Position numbers and translations under genes: made by a program
In this document: one piece after another, positions 32,820 through 44,048 of the stretch
Numbering within the stretch: position 1 is the first letter of the stretch
Layout of the letters: every line of letters starts with the position of its first letter
The notes under the pieces: generated by a model
Databases searched by the model: none
What the model was told of the DNA's origin: nothing
The model's input: the letters and a program-made list of their open reading frames with translations, nothing else
DNA from: Ascaphus truei
Taxonomy: Eukaryota > Chordata > Amphibia > Anura > Ascaphidae
Assembly: GCA_036426205.1 (NCBI GenBank)
Contig: WSYH01001183.1
Span: 72,500-136,499 of the forward strand
Direction: 5' to 3'
Length of the DNA: 64,000 nt

Positions 32820-34660
32820 TGCAGCTCCCGAGTAACCGCTCAGGAAGGTTCCGATCGTGGACCAGAGAGAAGGTCGTGGAGAGATGTGCGGGGTATGGCT
32901 TACTGACAGATGGGCGGTCGAAGGTACAACTGGAGGAGGATTTGGAGCATCATGAAGACCGCAAGGTCCTACAAGAGGGGCAAGTCCCCGTAGCTGCTGT
33001 GGTGGTGGCTGCTTTTCAGTCCGGAGTGCAGGAAGTCCCTCCAGCTCCGGGGCTGCAAGGACATGAGGAGAGTGCTAGTGACCCCCGTGGGTGGCTTGGC
33101 GCCAGGGGTTGCGGACGAAGAAGCAGCTGCTGCTGCCGAGCGTGCCATCCCTGGGCTCACTGCACTTCTAGCTATATGGGCAATGGGTGTTAGCACTGCG
33201 GAGCGGGTACAGCTTCTGACAGCAGTGCTCAGAAGAACCCACAACCCTTACCTTGAAAATGGGCAACAAGGACTTTCCCAGGTGGATCATCACAGCTTCA
33301 GCAAGTTTGTGGATGGCACAGATGACCTTGATGCGTTCCTGTTCATCTTCGAGACGCAGTGTTCCCAGTTCCGTATTCCAAGAAGGGACTGGGTGTCAGA
33401 CTGCGACCACTGTTATCTGAAAAAGCCAAACGGACTGTGATGGGTATTCCACGCGTTGATGCCAATGAACAAGATGCTAACCCAGTATGCCCTGATCCCC
33501 GAATCTTACAGGGGCAAGTTCTGGATGGGGGGAGTCCTCCCCGGGGAGTCATACAGCACCTATGCCGGTCGGATTGCTCTGCACGGGACTCAGTGGGTAA
33601 AAGGGAATGGTGTTACGAAAATCCATACCCTGCTGGACGTATTCTTTCAAGAGCAGCTGCTGCAGCAGCTTCCCATGGATGTGAGGGCATGGGTCTACGA
33701 CCATAAACCTCCGACCTATGAGGATGCTGCAAAATGGCAGATGAGTATGTGGCCAGCCGAGTTTCTATGAAGGACCCGGTAGCACCCAAAGGAGCAGGCC
33801 ACATGGCCCAGGACACTAAAACAATCCCTCAATGGACGCACCAGCCTGCAGCAGCGAGCAGCGCACCCGAGGCTGCAGAGTTCAAGCATGAGAGAATGTG
33901 TTACTCGTGCAATATGGTCGGAAATATCAGGCCAGATTGTCCGGACCGGGACCGGTCAAAGGGACCTCATCAGGGGAAATGCTCACCACCTGCGAGGCCG
34001 GTCACCCGTGTGCAGCTGGCACACACAGAGGAGCCAACTACAGCTGTGGAACCAGCCCACAGAGGGATGACCAGCGGCAGAACTGCACTTGACACCTCTG
34101 GACCAGCAGTGGAGAGCAAAGGACATCAGGTTGCTCCAGTCGGGATGCAGCCCAATGATGTCCGGCAGAAGCATCTGCGGATGGTGACCATCGGAGACCG
34201 GCAGGCAGATTGTTTGCTAGACTCCTGTGCCACCGTGACTCTGGTTCACCCTGATATGGTGCAGCCAGAGGATTTGCTCCCGGGCACCAGGATGCAAGTG
34301 ACCATGCCAGAGGGAGGACCGCGGTCACTCCAGGTTGCCCGGGTCTTTTTCGACTGGAGTGCCAGACGTGGCATGAGAGAGGTGGTGGTTTTGCCCGGGT
34401 TGGATGCTGAGATCTTGCTTGGCAACGACCTAGGACATGTTACCTGTGTTTTTACCACTGAGCTGGCACATGTTGCAGCGATCACCAGGTGCAAGTCAGC
34501 AAGGAGCGCTGCAGAACCAGCCCCTGTCCCCCTGCATTTGGGACCTACAGTTCCAGTAGTCTCTGCGGAGACCAGACAGGTAAGCCAGACTCAGTCGCTT
34601 TCTGACACCGACTTACTGTTCACTGTGCCTGTTCCCTCTCCCCCTGACTAAGATGTGACA
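32820..34660 (+). pseudogene. gag: gag and protease of GMR1-like derivative B
   Basis: Gag reads from about 32870 (MERCAGYGLLTDGRSKVQLEEDLEH region), Ala-rich around 33100-33200, then the capsid region in shifting frames to 33770 (KFVDGTDDLDAFLFIFE; YALIPESYRGKFW). The best frame, 33734-34651, has a zinc knuckle (CYSCNMVGNIRPDC, 33896-33937) and an aspartic protease whose active site is LLDSCATVTLVHPDM (34213-34257): family members have D-S-G, here D-S-C. The protease ends with LGNDLGHVTCVF. Several frameshifts in gag and the altered protease indicate a dead copy. Confidence 0.78.
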
Positions 34661-34776
34661 AGGGGGTGGTCAGAGTTAGGTGCCCAGTTTAGGGATGCGG
34701 TTCTATCTGATCCCAGCTTGGAGGGCATGAGACTGCGGGCGTCAGAGTCTAAGCCAAGCCAGGGGTCTGATTACTT

Positions 34777-35067
34777 TTGTGGCACTGCGGGCTCCTGTAT
34801 AGAGAGCAAGGGACCAGTGGGTTAGATGAGGTATGGACAGGGAAGAGACAGCTAGTGGTACCTCTGGAGTATAAGCAGCAGTTGCTGCGGGTAGCCCACT
34901 CCATTCCACTAGCGGGGCATCAGTGGGTCGCTAGGACGCGAGCCCGGCTTTTGCAGCATTACTGCTGGCCGGGGGAATCCAGTGAGGTGGAAGAGGTCGG
35001 CCGATCCTGTGATGCCTGCCAGCGAGTAGGTAAGGTGGGTGACCATGTCACGGAGCGAAGGGGTTAA
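34777..35067 (+). pseudogene. pol: Integrase zinc module of GMR1-like derivative B
   Basis: Follows the protease by about 130 bp, with no RT in between. The H-H-C-C motif is HSIPLAGHQW ... SCDACQRVGK (about 34894-35035), the N-terminal integrase module that multimerises integrase and helps bind viral ends. The frame ends shortly afterwards at 35067 and no DDE core is seen. Direct PR-to-IN succession independently supports the GMR1-type domain order. Confidence 0.78.
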
Positions 35068-35380
35068 TAACAACATAACCAAGAATTTGCCCCAAATATA
35101 ATGATCTTAATGAAATTCTTTGAGGTGGCTGAGATATTAGATCGGCAACTTGCGATCTGGCCACAGGACGTTTAAATCAAGACTACATTTCTTGTGCTTG
35201 CAGGCAAAGGACAATTTATTTCGTTCACTTTTCCCAGCAAGTGTTGTTTTAAGTGTTTTCTGCAGATGTCATGTGTTTGTCTATTAAGGAAATAAATCAC
35301 AATTTATTTTGCAACTTGTTCAATCGAGTACCAAGAAATAAAAATGTGTTGGTAAAGTTGGTGTCCATCGTGACACTGTG

Positions 35381-35990
35381 ATAAGGTTCCTGCCCGGCTT
35401 ATCCGTGAACAGAACCCTATACTGCTCTAGCATAGCTCTGGCTTCTGCTCTCTGCCTGGCACTCAACTGGGACCCTATCTCCACCTGCTCTATGGTTCCC
35501 GTATTCCTAGCCTCCCCTAAGCGATCTGGCAGAGCATTGCCATCCGGATCTCCCATCGGTGGGCTACAAATAGCCAGCACCGATGCCACACTCGGGACTA
35601 TGTACTCCTTCAACATATTGATGTGGTACGTCTTATTTCACCCTGCCTCAGCATCTACCTGTACAACATAGTTGCACTCGTTCATCTTTAGGAGTACCGG
35701 GTACGGTCCTGAACAGGTAGCCATTAATTTGTTCTCCCGAGAAGGCTTAAGAACAAGTACTTTCTGTCCTGGGATAAATTCTCTACTATGGGCATTCTGA
35801 TCATACCAAGTCTTCTGCTTGGTCTGAGCAGCCCTGAGGTTGTCCTGTGCCAACCCCATGAGCATCTCTAGCTGGTTTCAGAGGTCTACCACATACTGAA
35901 GAACCGAAGCATCAGTATTGGTAGTCGCCAATTCCCATCCCTCACGGAATAGGTCCAGAGGTCCCTGCACCCTGCGACCATATATCCCCA
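35381..35990 (-). pseudogene. pol: Integrase C-terminal part and pre-RT linker of GMR1-like element A
   Basis: 35638-35990 reads as an integrase C-terminal module: RAAQTKQKTWYDQNA, FIPGQKVLVL and GPYPVLLKMN resemble the WYD and GPY/F-type segments of gypsy integrases. Text then continues, with one frame change near 35640, into MLKEYIVP and the linker LEQYRVLFTDKPGR that normally precedes gypsy RT. This IN-then-RT junction is the key evidence for the domain order. The integrase catalytic core upstream has been displaced or lost at the L2-like insertion (from about 35990). Confidence 0.8.
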
Positions 35991-37310
35991 TAGATGCGGG
36001 ATTTGATCGAAAGCCAGGAGAGGGATTTCATGAGGGGAGATGCTGAGAGAGATCTAGGAAAGAGTAGAGTGATTCTGGCAGCATCGTTTAGGATAGATTG
36101 TAAGGGAGACAGGTGAAAGGCAGGAAGGCCGGACAGCAGGAGGTTACAGTAATCAAGACGGGAGAGAATGAGGGCCTGAGCCAGAGTTTTATCAGTCGAG
36201 CAACAGAGGAAAGGGCGTATCTTTGTTATATTGCGGAGGAAAAAGCGACAGGTTTTAGAAATGTTATTAATGTGAGGGGCGAATGGGAGAGAGGGGTCGA
36301 GTGTGACCTCTAGCCATCGTGCTTGGGCTACTGGGTGAATGATCGTAGTTCCAACAGTAATGAGGAAGGAGGTAGTAGGGCCAGGTTTGGGAGGAAGTAT
36401 GAGGAGGTCTGTTTTAGCCATGTTGAGTTTAAGGTGGCGGAGGGCAATCCAGGATGATATAGTAAGTGTAAGGTCGGGTGTTGAAAAGTATATTTGTGTG
36501 TCGTCAGCATAGAGGTGATATTTAAACCCAAAAGATGTTATTAGGTCACCTAGAGAGAGTGTGTACAGAGAAAAGAGAAGAGGTCCCAGGACAGAGCCCT
36601 GGGGTTCCCCCACAGAGAGATCAATAGAGGAGGAGGAGGTGTTAGCAGAAGAGACACTGAAAGTACGATGGGAGAGGTAGGATGAGAATCAGGATAGAGC
36701 TTTGTTCTGAATACTAAGAGTATGGAGAATGTGAAGGAGAAGAGGGTGGTCCATGTGTCAAATGCTGCAGAGAGGTTGAGTAATATGAGCAGAGTGTAAT
36801 GACCTCTGTCTCTGGCAGCATGGAGGTCATCAGTTATTTTAGTGAGGGCTGTTTCCGTGGAGTGAGCAGTACGGAAGCCAGATTGTAGAGGGTCTAGGAG
36901 AGAATAGGTGTTGAGAAAATGGAGCAAGCGAGAGAATACAAGACGTTCAATAAGTTTAGAGGCAAAAGGCAGGAGGGAGACAGGTCGATAGTAAGAAAGA
37001 TAGGTAGGGTCAAGCTTGTTGTTTTTGAGTAATGGTATGACTGTTGCATGTTTGAAGGAGGATGGAAAGGTTCCAGAGCAGAGGGAAGAGTTACAAATAT
37101 GTGTGAGCGTAGGGATTATAGTAGGAGCAAGAGGTTTTAGGAGATGGGAGGGAATGGGGACACTAGGGCAAGTGGTAGAGGGAGAAGAGTCGATCAACAG
37201 TGACACATCCTCCTCTGCGACAGTGGAAAAAGAGTCAAGGAAGACAGGAGGATAGTTAGGAAGAGGTGTAGGATGGGAGGAAAAACAGAGGGGATGTTCT
37301 GACGTATGGA
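35990..37310 (-). pseudogene. L2/CR1-like LINE reverse transcriptase, 5'-truncated
   Basis: Two frames, 36550-37206 and 35942-36613, together give the middle and C-terminal parts of a [39 protein letters not shown], a degenerate LSAAFD block, [16 protein letters not shown], the catalytic [11 protein letters not shown] (about 36490-36520), then [15 protein letters not shown] and [10 protein letters not shown]. The pattern is that of the L2/CR1 group. The endonuclease domain is absent (5' truncation). It lies between the protease and integrase parts of GMR1-like element A, so it inserted after that element. A deletion/frameshift near 36600-36750 removes part of the palm. Confidence 0.8.
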
Positions 37311-37333
37311 TTCCAGTTCAGTAGTCCTGCCAC

Positions 37334-38640
37334 TTATAATGGGCCACTTGGACCGGTGCCCGGGAGCAAATCCTCTGGCTGCACCATAGTAGGGCGAACC
37401 AGGGTCATGGTTTCACCGGAGTCCAGCAAGCCATCCACCTGCCGGTCCCCGATGGTCACCTTCCGCAGATCCTTTTGCCGGACAACATTGGGACTGGTCC
37501 CGACTGGTGCAACCTGATGTCCCACGATCTCCGCTGCTGGTCCTGTGGTGGCAAGTGCAGTCTTTCCGATGGACGTCCCTCTGTGTGCTGGTTCCACGGC
37601 TGGGCTTGGCTCCTCTGTGTGTGCCAGTCACACATGGGCACTGGCCTCGCAGCTTGTTATCATTTCCCCAGATGGGGTCCCCGGACCGGTCCCGGTCTGA
37701 ACAGTCGGGCCTGAGAGGTTCGACCTTGTTGCAAGTAAAACACCACCTCTTGTGTCTAAACTCTGCAGCTTTGGGTGCGTTGCCTTCTGTTGCAGACTTG
37801 TGGGTCCACATAGGGGTGGTTTTGACTCCCTTGGCCGGACTGGCCACATCTTTGGGAGCCGCTCCTTTCTTAATTAGAGCCTTGCTGGTAAAATACTCAT
37901 ATGCCATCCTTGAAGAATCCACATGGGTCTTTGGTTTGTGGTCAAAAACCCATGCCCTCACGTGCAAGGGAAGCTGCTACAGTAGCTGCTCCTGGAATAT
38001 CAAGTCCATTAGTGTGTGGAACTTGGTGACTCCGTAACCCTCCACCTACTGGGTCCCCTGCAAAGCCATGCCGGCTAAATAGTCCACATAGGATTCCTGA
38101 GGGTACTTCTCCCCAGTCTGGAACTTGCCCCGGTATGCTTCTGGGGGGAGGGCATACTGGGTGAGCAGCAAACATTTCACATGACTGTAGTCATCGGCAC
38201 CCATGCATGGAATACCCTGCACAGTTCATTTTACCATGCACTGCGGCCAGCATCTGTATCCGTTCCGCTGCGCTAGCTTTTTCTCCCCATGCAGTCAGGA
38301 GCGCTTTGTGCCCAGTGGCGGTAAGTCCAGTAGCCACAGTGACTACCTCCTCCTCACCCGCTGGCGCTAAGCCACCATTATTCAGGTGGTCATCCGCTCC
38401 CTCCCCATGTCCTTGCAGCCCCGGAGCTGGATCGACCTCCTGCACTCCGGGCTGATTTGTGTCCACTGCAACTGCATTGGAGCCAGTCTGGCTTCATGAA
38501 TCTCCAAGTCCTCCTCCAGTTGCATCTTTGATCTGCCGTCCGTCGGCAATCCATAGCCCTCACATCTCTCCATGATCTGAGCTCGGCCCCAGGATCGCAA
38601 CCTTCCTGAGCGGTTACTCATGTTAGGTTGTTTAGCACAG
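37334..38640 (-). pseudogene. gag: gag and protease of GMR1-like element A
   Basis: Starts at about 38621 (MSNRSGRLRSWG), followed by MERCEGYGLPTDGRSKMQLEED as in derivative B, then the capsid region in shifted frames (37942-38466), a zinc-knuckle region (CFTCNKVEPLRPDC, about 37706-37747) and an aspartic protease with GLLDSGETMTLVRPTMV (about 37395-37440), where the catalytic D-S-G is intact. The frame ends at 37334 near the L2-like insertion. Multiple frame changes in gag make it a pseudogene. Confidence 0.8.
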
Positions 38641-38801
38641 GGTTATTGGCAAAGGGAAAGGTGAATTATCTTGTGCTTCTTGTGAAGTGTGTGTATGTTA
38701 CCACTTGTCTGGAGAGCTCGCAACCGACGAGTTTCCCCACTATGTTATAGAATCCCGCAGGAGACTATACGATAGGCTCAGTCAGCATCCCACCACTGCC
38801 A

Positions 38802-40366
38802 ATAGTAAGTATAAACCTATCAAGGGAGACCAAGACGTATCTACACATTAATACCGGGATTCTGCACTTAGCACACAAGTTGAGTAAAATAAATTGTAAT
38901 GTATTTCTTTTCAGACAGACACACAAATCTTTACAATATACACTCAATAAAACACTTACTGGGATGGGGAAATTAAAACAAATGTCCATGGAACGAAACA
39001 AAGTCTCTGGGCACCCCTGCACGCATGCAAGTGGGTGCACAAAAGGATCTGAGTAGCAATTCATGGCTAGGGCGCAAGTTGCCACCCCTGTATCTCAGCC
39101 AACAGGCAAAAGATTGTTCAATCCTTACAGGATTCGTTTGGAAACCATTAGCTCTAATGAATTCCAGAAGAGGGTGTAAATCTTTGCTGCGATGTAAATT
39201 AACCCTTCACACTCCGGAACCGCTGATGCTGGAACTTGGTCAAATCAGATTAATCTTTTTTAATCTGACTGGGACTGGGCTGCAAGAATTTTTATAGGGT
39301 TCAGGGACCTATACTTAACATATGCACCCAATCCCGCCCGTGGGAATATTTTCCCCACATATCCCCGACTTGCCAGTACTTCGTAGAAAGGGCAGGAGCT
39401 GCCTCTTGGTTTGTATGGAGCATGTGTCAACTTCACACCTGAGCTCCTTAGCATACCAGGGTCAGCCCCTTACCTGGCTAAACTGAGTCTGGGGTTTGGC
39501 ACCAAGTGTGAAGTACGCATACTTTACACCGGTATCTGGCACTCACAATATCCCGGCCATCCTAACACCTAGGATTGGCTGACGCTTTTCAACTCCGGAC
39601 TTCTCATAGACTTTGAAGCACCCTCTCTGCAGGGGCCCTTTGAAGTACGGAATTGAAAAAAAAACCTCAGTTCATTCACCCTTAGAATATTTGCATGCTA
39701 AAGGATTTTTCCCGGGCTTACAGAAAAAAACTTTCCTGTCTGTACATTTAAAACCAACAGTATAACACAGTTTATTAAAACAATATGTTCTGTTTGTGCC
39801 ACTACTATAAATTGGGTGTGTATGGTTTCGTTATTCCTTACTGCACTCCAAAAATTAGAGTGCTAGCTTATACTGTTTGCGAGTTAGCTTACTTAATTGA
39901 ACTGTCTATGATGTGGTTTGCGGTTTTAGCCCTGTTCCCACATCACTTGACTTTCCCTCTTTGAAGTATGAAGCTAGGTAGCGGATACATTTTGACAGGT
40001 CCCACTTCAGCCAGACTGCAAACCACTTACTCAATTAACTTTGCAGTTGAGAGGTCGAGACCTTAGAAATGGATACCTATACTTTCAGCGCGGCCACCCA
40101 TACATAGCCACGCGTCTTCAATCAGTGCTTGGTTTAGCACTCACAGCTCCCTCATGTGTCTCAAAACCAAGTGGCACAGTTTATATGCATTCCTATTACT
40201 GCAGCCAAGAAATGAGCTGCACAATGGAGACAAGAAAGATGGTGTAGGGGCAAACATATCAGTGTGGTGCACATACAGTTAACCCCTCCAGTACAAATGC
40301 GATTTAGGGTTAATCAGCTGGGTATAATGCCTTATTAATGGCTTGATTAACCCTTCTACCGCCACA
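38802..40366 (-). repeat. 5' LTR of GMR1-like element A
   Basis: Minus-strand start TGTGGCGGTAG at 40366; end at 38802 immediately before TGGCAGTGGTGGGAT (38801 downward), a TGG-type primer site. The length of 1565 bp is long but resembles the long LTR of element C. Only the first 100-160 bp can be checked against the truncated 3' LTR at 28265-28427. Confidence 0.65.
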
Positions 40367-40681
40367 TTAACCTCTCCTGCTAATAATGAAATATATAAAT
40401 TGGTATAATATATCAAAATTAATTATCAAACTATTAATATCTTTGATGATCGAATTGACATATAGATGAATACTGGAAGTATAATGATCATAAGAACATA
40501 AAAACGAAAAAATAATTTAAAAATATAGTTAATTAGTCAACATGTATAAAACACACAATGTGCCACATAAACATATATGTGGCACATATAATGTCATGAT
40601 GTGAACACAGATGCAAAACATATCAACCAAGATCATAAAGCGCCCATCAACCAATGTAGGAAACATATATAAAGCAATAAA

Positions 40682-40682
<1 letters not shown>

Positions 40683-40712
<30 letters not shown>
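40683..40712. repeat. (TA)n microsatellite
   Basis: About 15 TA units, adjacent to the start of the PLE-3 terminal region. Confidence 0.95.
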
Positions 40713-40715
<3 letters not shown>

Positions 40716-41402
40716 TACCACATAGCAGCAAAAAGGGAGACAGCACAGGTGAATGAAAATAAATGTATTAAATACAGCACATAACTCCAACGTTTCGATC
40801 CCACAGGGGGATCTTCCTCAGGGTGGTGCAACAGACACAGGGCAGTGAGTGACTTATATACCCCAACACCCAAGTGACATAAACATCTCCACATCATCAG
40901 AAAGCATCATCATTGGGCGACAAAACAGCTGTGCATAATACAATTTAATTAGATCATGCTCCAACTCCATGTCTGTACTCCTATTGGGGAATCCAAGTCA
41001 CATGATCAAACCCAAGCTGTCAGTGTGATTGCATGTAAACAAACTGATGCTGCATCAGCAGGCCCGGTTGTCAAGGCAACCACATGTGTGCTCAACTCTT
41101 TAAAGGCAGCAGACACCAGTGGTTGTCATGTGTACTGCACGTGTACAGATACACCACTGCAAATGTGTATGTGCTGTAGCAGTGATGAATTTACTTCTAA
41201 GCAGCACCTAAGAATAACAGATACTGGCATGCGTATATCAGTAGAATACTATGACAGATGGAACCCGCTGTAATCCCAGTCGGGTAACCCATAATAAACC
41301 TGTCGGCGTCACATGCTGCATGGATATACATAGGTTGCTAGTTAACCCCTAGTATACCAGTACAGTGCTGTCTCCCTTTTTGCTGCTATGCGGTAATGTA
41401 TA
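40713..41402. repeat. PLE-3 terminal region bounded by inverted repeats
   Basis: The sequence ACATTACCACATAGCAGCAAAAAGGGAGACAGCAC at about 40713-40746 reappears inverted at about 41367-41402, one or two mismatches. Between them lies a minus-strand hammerhead-like motif (40786-40827) and AT-rich DNA. Inverted terminal pieces ahead of the ORF are a known feature of PLE insertions. Confidence 0.6.
40786..40827 (-). ncRNA. Hammerhead-like motif with canonical core box, PLE-3
   Basis: On the minus strand: CTGAGGA (CUGANGA), one extra A, stem II GATCCC/GGGATC, then GAAACGTTGG. The stem III loop is missing (ACGU rather than ACGCGU), so cleavage is doubtful; the core box and stem II are intact. Confidence 0.4.
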
Positions 41403-41583
41403 CTTTTATTATTTATATGGGACATGCACCTATTCATTATTGAATTTCTATTGGAGTGCCAGTGATTTTTTATCACATATTCTATTTATGCACTGTGCAC
41501 CCATAGTGTGTACATTACGGCTTATCAGCTGCTTTTTCATTATTGATTATATACCACTACTTTGAGACTCAGGACTGTTAGAT

Positions 41584-43474
41584 ATGGAAGAATTTGCTGA
41601 CGCAGCTGAAATATTTGCTGATCTTTCTGAAACATTAGGCTACACGGATGCAGATGTAGCCAAAATACGCTATACAGAATCAGTTGATGTTGTTTTTGGA
41701 CCGGAGAAACCCTCTGATGTTTATAATGATCTAATACGTTTAAAGAAGAGAGAAGTGGATTTCTACCTTCATGCTGTAACACTATCTCATTACCACAAGG
41801 AGAAACTCCTTCCTCATGGTTTTCGGATAAAAAACCAACCTACGATTGGATGCACGGATCCGGAATTCTGTAAGAAGTGGGTGGCCATTTTAAATACAGT
41901 AAATGCTCCTTTGACCTGACCCTGCTGGTGATTGAACAGTCCACGAAGGAAATAACAAAAATTAAACAGGACATTGCTGACATCAAGGACAAACACGGAC
42001 ACATTCTGGAATCAGACTCTTCAACTAATTGAACTGACAAACTCCAGACCGCAGTTGACCTACACAGGGCCAACCTTATCAAATACAAACGGGATAAGTT
42101 GAAGCAGGTCAAATCTGATTATAAAGAACGCAAAGTGTATAAATGGCTTTTGGGGCTTAGTGACAGCACTCAGGGTAGACCAGGGCAAAGGAGATACTAT
42201 TACAAATCCAGAAAGGCAGCTTTTGGAGGGTCAAGATATAATACCAGTGACACGGAACTATCTGACACCCAGGACAACACCACTACTGAACCTTTTTTAG
42301 CAAAACCACCGAATCTCGGCAAGAAACCACCGTTACTAGATTCAGACGCCGGGGACCAATCCGGAGGGGCGGTTGGAAATCAATGGTCTCTACCACGAGA
42401 GTCGAAGACGAAAGGGGCGAGGGGAAGAACACAGAATCGGTAATCTTTAATTTATCGGACTATACCCTCACCCCGGCAGAGGTGGCGGTACTCCATAAAG
42501 GGCTCTCTTTTGTTCCCACTAACGCACAACAGCCCTTTGACTGGGAAGTAGACCTATACAGAATGCACCGTCAGCTGAAATTGAAAGACTTTTTCTGCAA
42601 GAGAGATGAGTCTGCTACCACTGGCAGAGGATTGAGCGTCTATTCGGATACTAAGAAATTCAGACCCAGAAGTGTTTTTGATCCGCAGATTACCAATCAT
42701 AGCATTTCCACCTTCATGGGACTGGTTGAATCAAATACTAAACCACGAGTTATGAACCGTCAGATTAGCTATCACAATCTCACCAAGAGTGAGCATCTGG
42801 CATTAAGATCCCTCAACAACAGAAGGGAAATTATCATCAAGCCTGCGGACAAAGGGGGAGGCATTGTAATAATGCCATACTCCTATTACCGCAATGAGAT
42901 TCTGGGTCAACTCGCCCACCAGGACCATTATAAAAAGCTAACCGCAGATCCTACAGCGGTATATAAGCGTGAGGTGGATTCAATTATCACAATGGGACTA
43001 AATAATGGCTGAATCTCAGAGGATTTGGCTAAATTCTTGACCACTGGCTTTCCGATTATGCCCGTACTCTACACCTTGCCTAAGATACATAAGTCTCTCA
43101 TAGCACCGCCGGGTAGACCAATAATCTCGGCGCGGTCATCACTATGCCACTCACTGTCACAGTTTGTTTATTTTCACCTACAGCCTATATTCCAACAGAT
43201 GTCATCATATATTAAAGATACTACGGACTTCATAACTAAACTGTCAGTACTAGCATTGGATTTAACAGATGTCTTGCTTGTGACACTTGACGTGTCAAGC
43301 TTGTACACTAACATCCCCCACCAGGAGGGGATGGAAGCTGTCAGGAGCCATCTACACAGTACCAGCCGAGGAGATGGTCCTCCATCAGAGTTCCTTATGA
43401 CTCTCATAGATCTTATATTATCGCACTTTGTACTTTCGAGAGTACTCCTCTCTTCTTCAGGTCAGCAATACTGA
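41584..43474 (+). pseudogene. PLE-3: N-terminal region and RT fingers, 3'-truncated
   Basis: The ATG at 41584 opens a 111-codon frame (MEEFADAAEIFADL) with no recognised domain, followed by Lys-rich text in another frame to 42443. RT proper starts in the frame 42383-43012: AVLHKGLSFVPT, FRPRSVFDPQ, EIIIKPADKGGGIVIM. After a stop at 43010 it continues at 43025-43474 with YTLPKIHKSL, PPGRPIIS and VTLDVSSLYTNIPH. The copy then loses PLE text at about 43474, before the GTAMG and IDD blocks, so the catalytic palm and the endonuclease are missing. It is one of two copies here that keep the N-terminal region. Confidence 0.8.
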
Positions 43475-44048
43475 TATACAAAGGAGTCTATGGCTAAAAC
43501 AGTGTAGAAAAAAAACTTATGTACTGTAGATAAGGTAGGGTGTTAAAAGTGTTTGAAGCCAGGGGTGGGTGACAAGGAAAGGTATGGAGGGGGAGCGGGA
43601 GGGATGCTGGTGGGGGAGAGAATGTGTGGATAAGAATAGAGGCAAGCATCCCCAGTGAGACGTGATCAAATGCAAAGGCCTTAAGAAGACTAAAGTTGGA
43701 ATCATGAAAGGTTTAAAAGTGTCTCGCCACTGTGGTGAGTTTTTTACCCTTAAGGTGATCCTGGTCTGCGTTTTAATATTTCTGACGTGCGCAGTTCCCG
43801 CGTCGTCATCCTAATATAAATTTCTGAACATGGGCATGAGAGATAGTATATAACTGCCTTACTTTTACAGTTAAGGGGCACTCTTGATCACGTCTCACTG
43901 GGGATGCGGGGGGAGACACATGGGGAGACTCCTGTTGCAGAGAGAGTGCCAATAGATCTTCATATTGTGTACTCTCCTTCCGCATGGCCTGAATGAATAC
44001 ACTGGCTATGCGATGTTTCTGTAATAGGGGAGTCTCTGTGGATCTCCC
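43475..44048. other. Unassigned sequence containing a perfect 23-bp inverted repeat
   Basis: No coding sequence. GCATCCCCAGTGAGACGTGATCA at 43646-43668 is the exact reverse complement of 43885-43907, with 216 bp between. It could be the ends of a foldback element or a short hairpin-forming repeat. Confidence 0.6.

Larger units (their letters stand above)
31771..35380 (+). mobile_element. GMR1-like derivative B (gag-protease-integrase start), with target duplication
   Basis: Insert 31776-35375 (3600 bp, TGTGACGAGG...ATCGTGACA) flanked by CTGTG at 31771-31775 and 35376-35380. It lies plus-strand in the RT of the minus-strand element A. It contains gag, a protease and the integrase zinc module but no RT or RNase H. 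The two ends start TG and finish CA, yet I cannot align long terminal repeats by eye, so either the LTRs are short or diverged or the right end is a different sequence. A primer-site-like TGGCGACCCCCAG lies at about 32492. Confidence 0.7.
28265..40366 (-). mobile_element. GMR1-like Ty3/gypsy retrotransposon A, multiply interrupted
   Basis: Minus-strand element with 5' LTR 38802-40366, gag (37600-38640), protease (37334-37600), integrase C-terminal part (35640-35990), RT (31023-31775 and 35381-35640), RNase H (28439-28960) and a truncated 3' LTR (28265-28427). The integrase text runs directly into the pre-RT linker (35320-35865), so integrase lies upstream of RT, the order known for GMR1-type Ty3/gypsy elements of deuterostomes. 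It is broken by an L2-like LINE, by a 3.6-kb plus-strand relative and by PLE-2. Confidence 0.8.

Noticed and set aside
35040..35375. Right-hand LTR of derivative B
   Set aside because: No convincing similarity to 31776-32490 was found by eye, so I did not call an LTR pair despite the TG...CA ends and target duplication.
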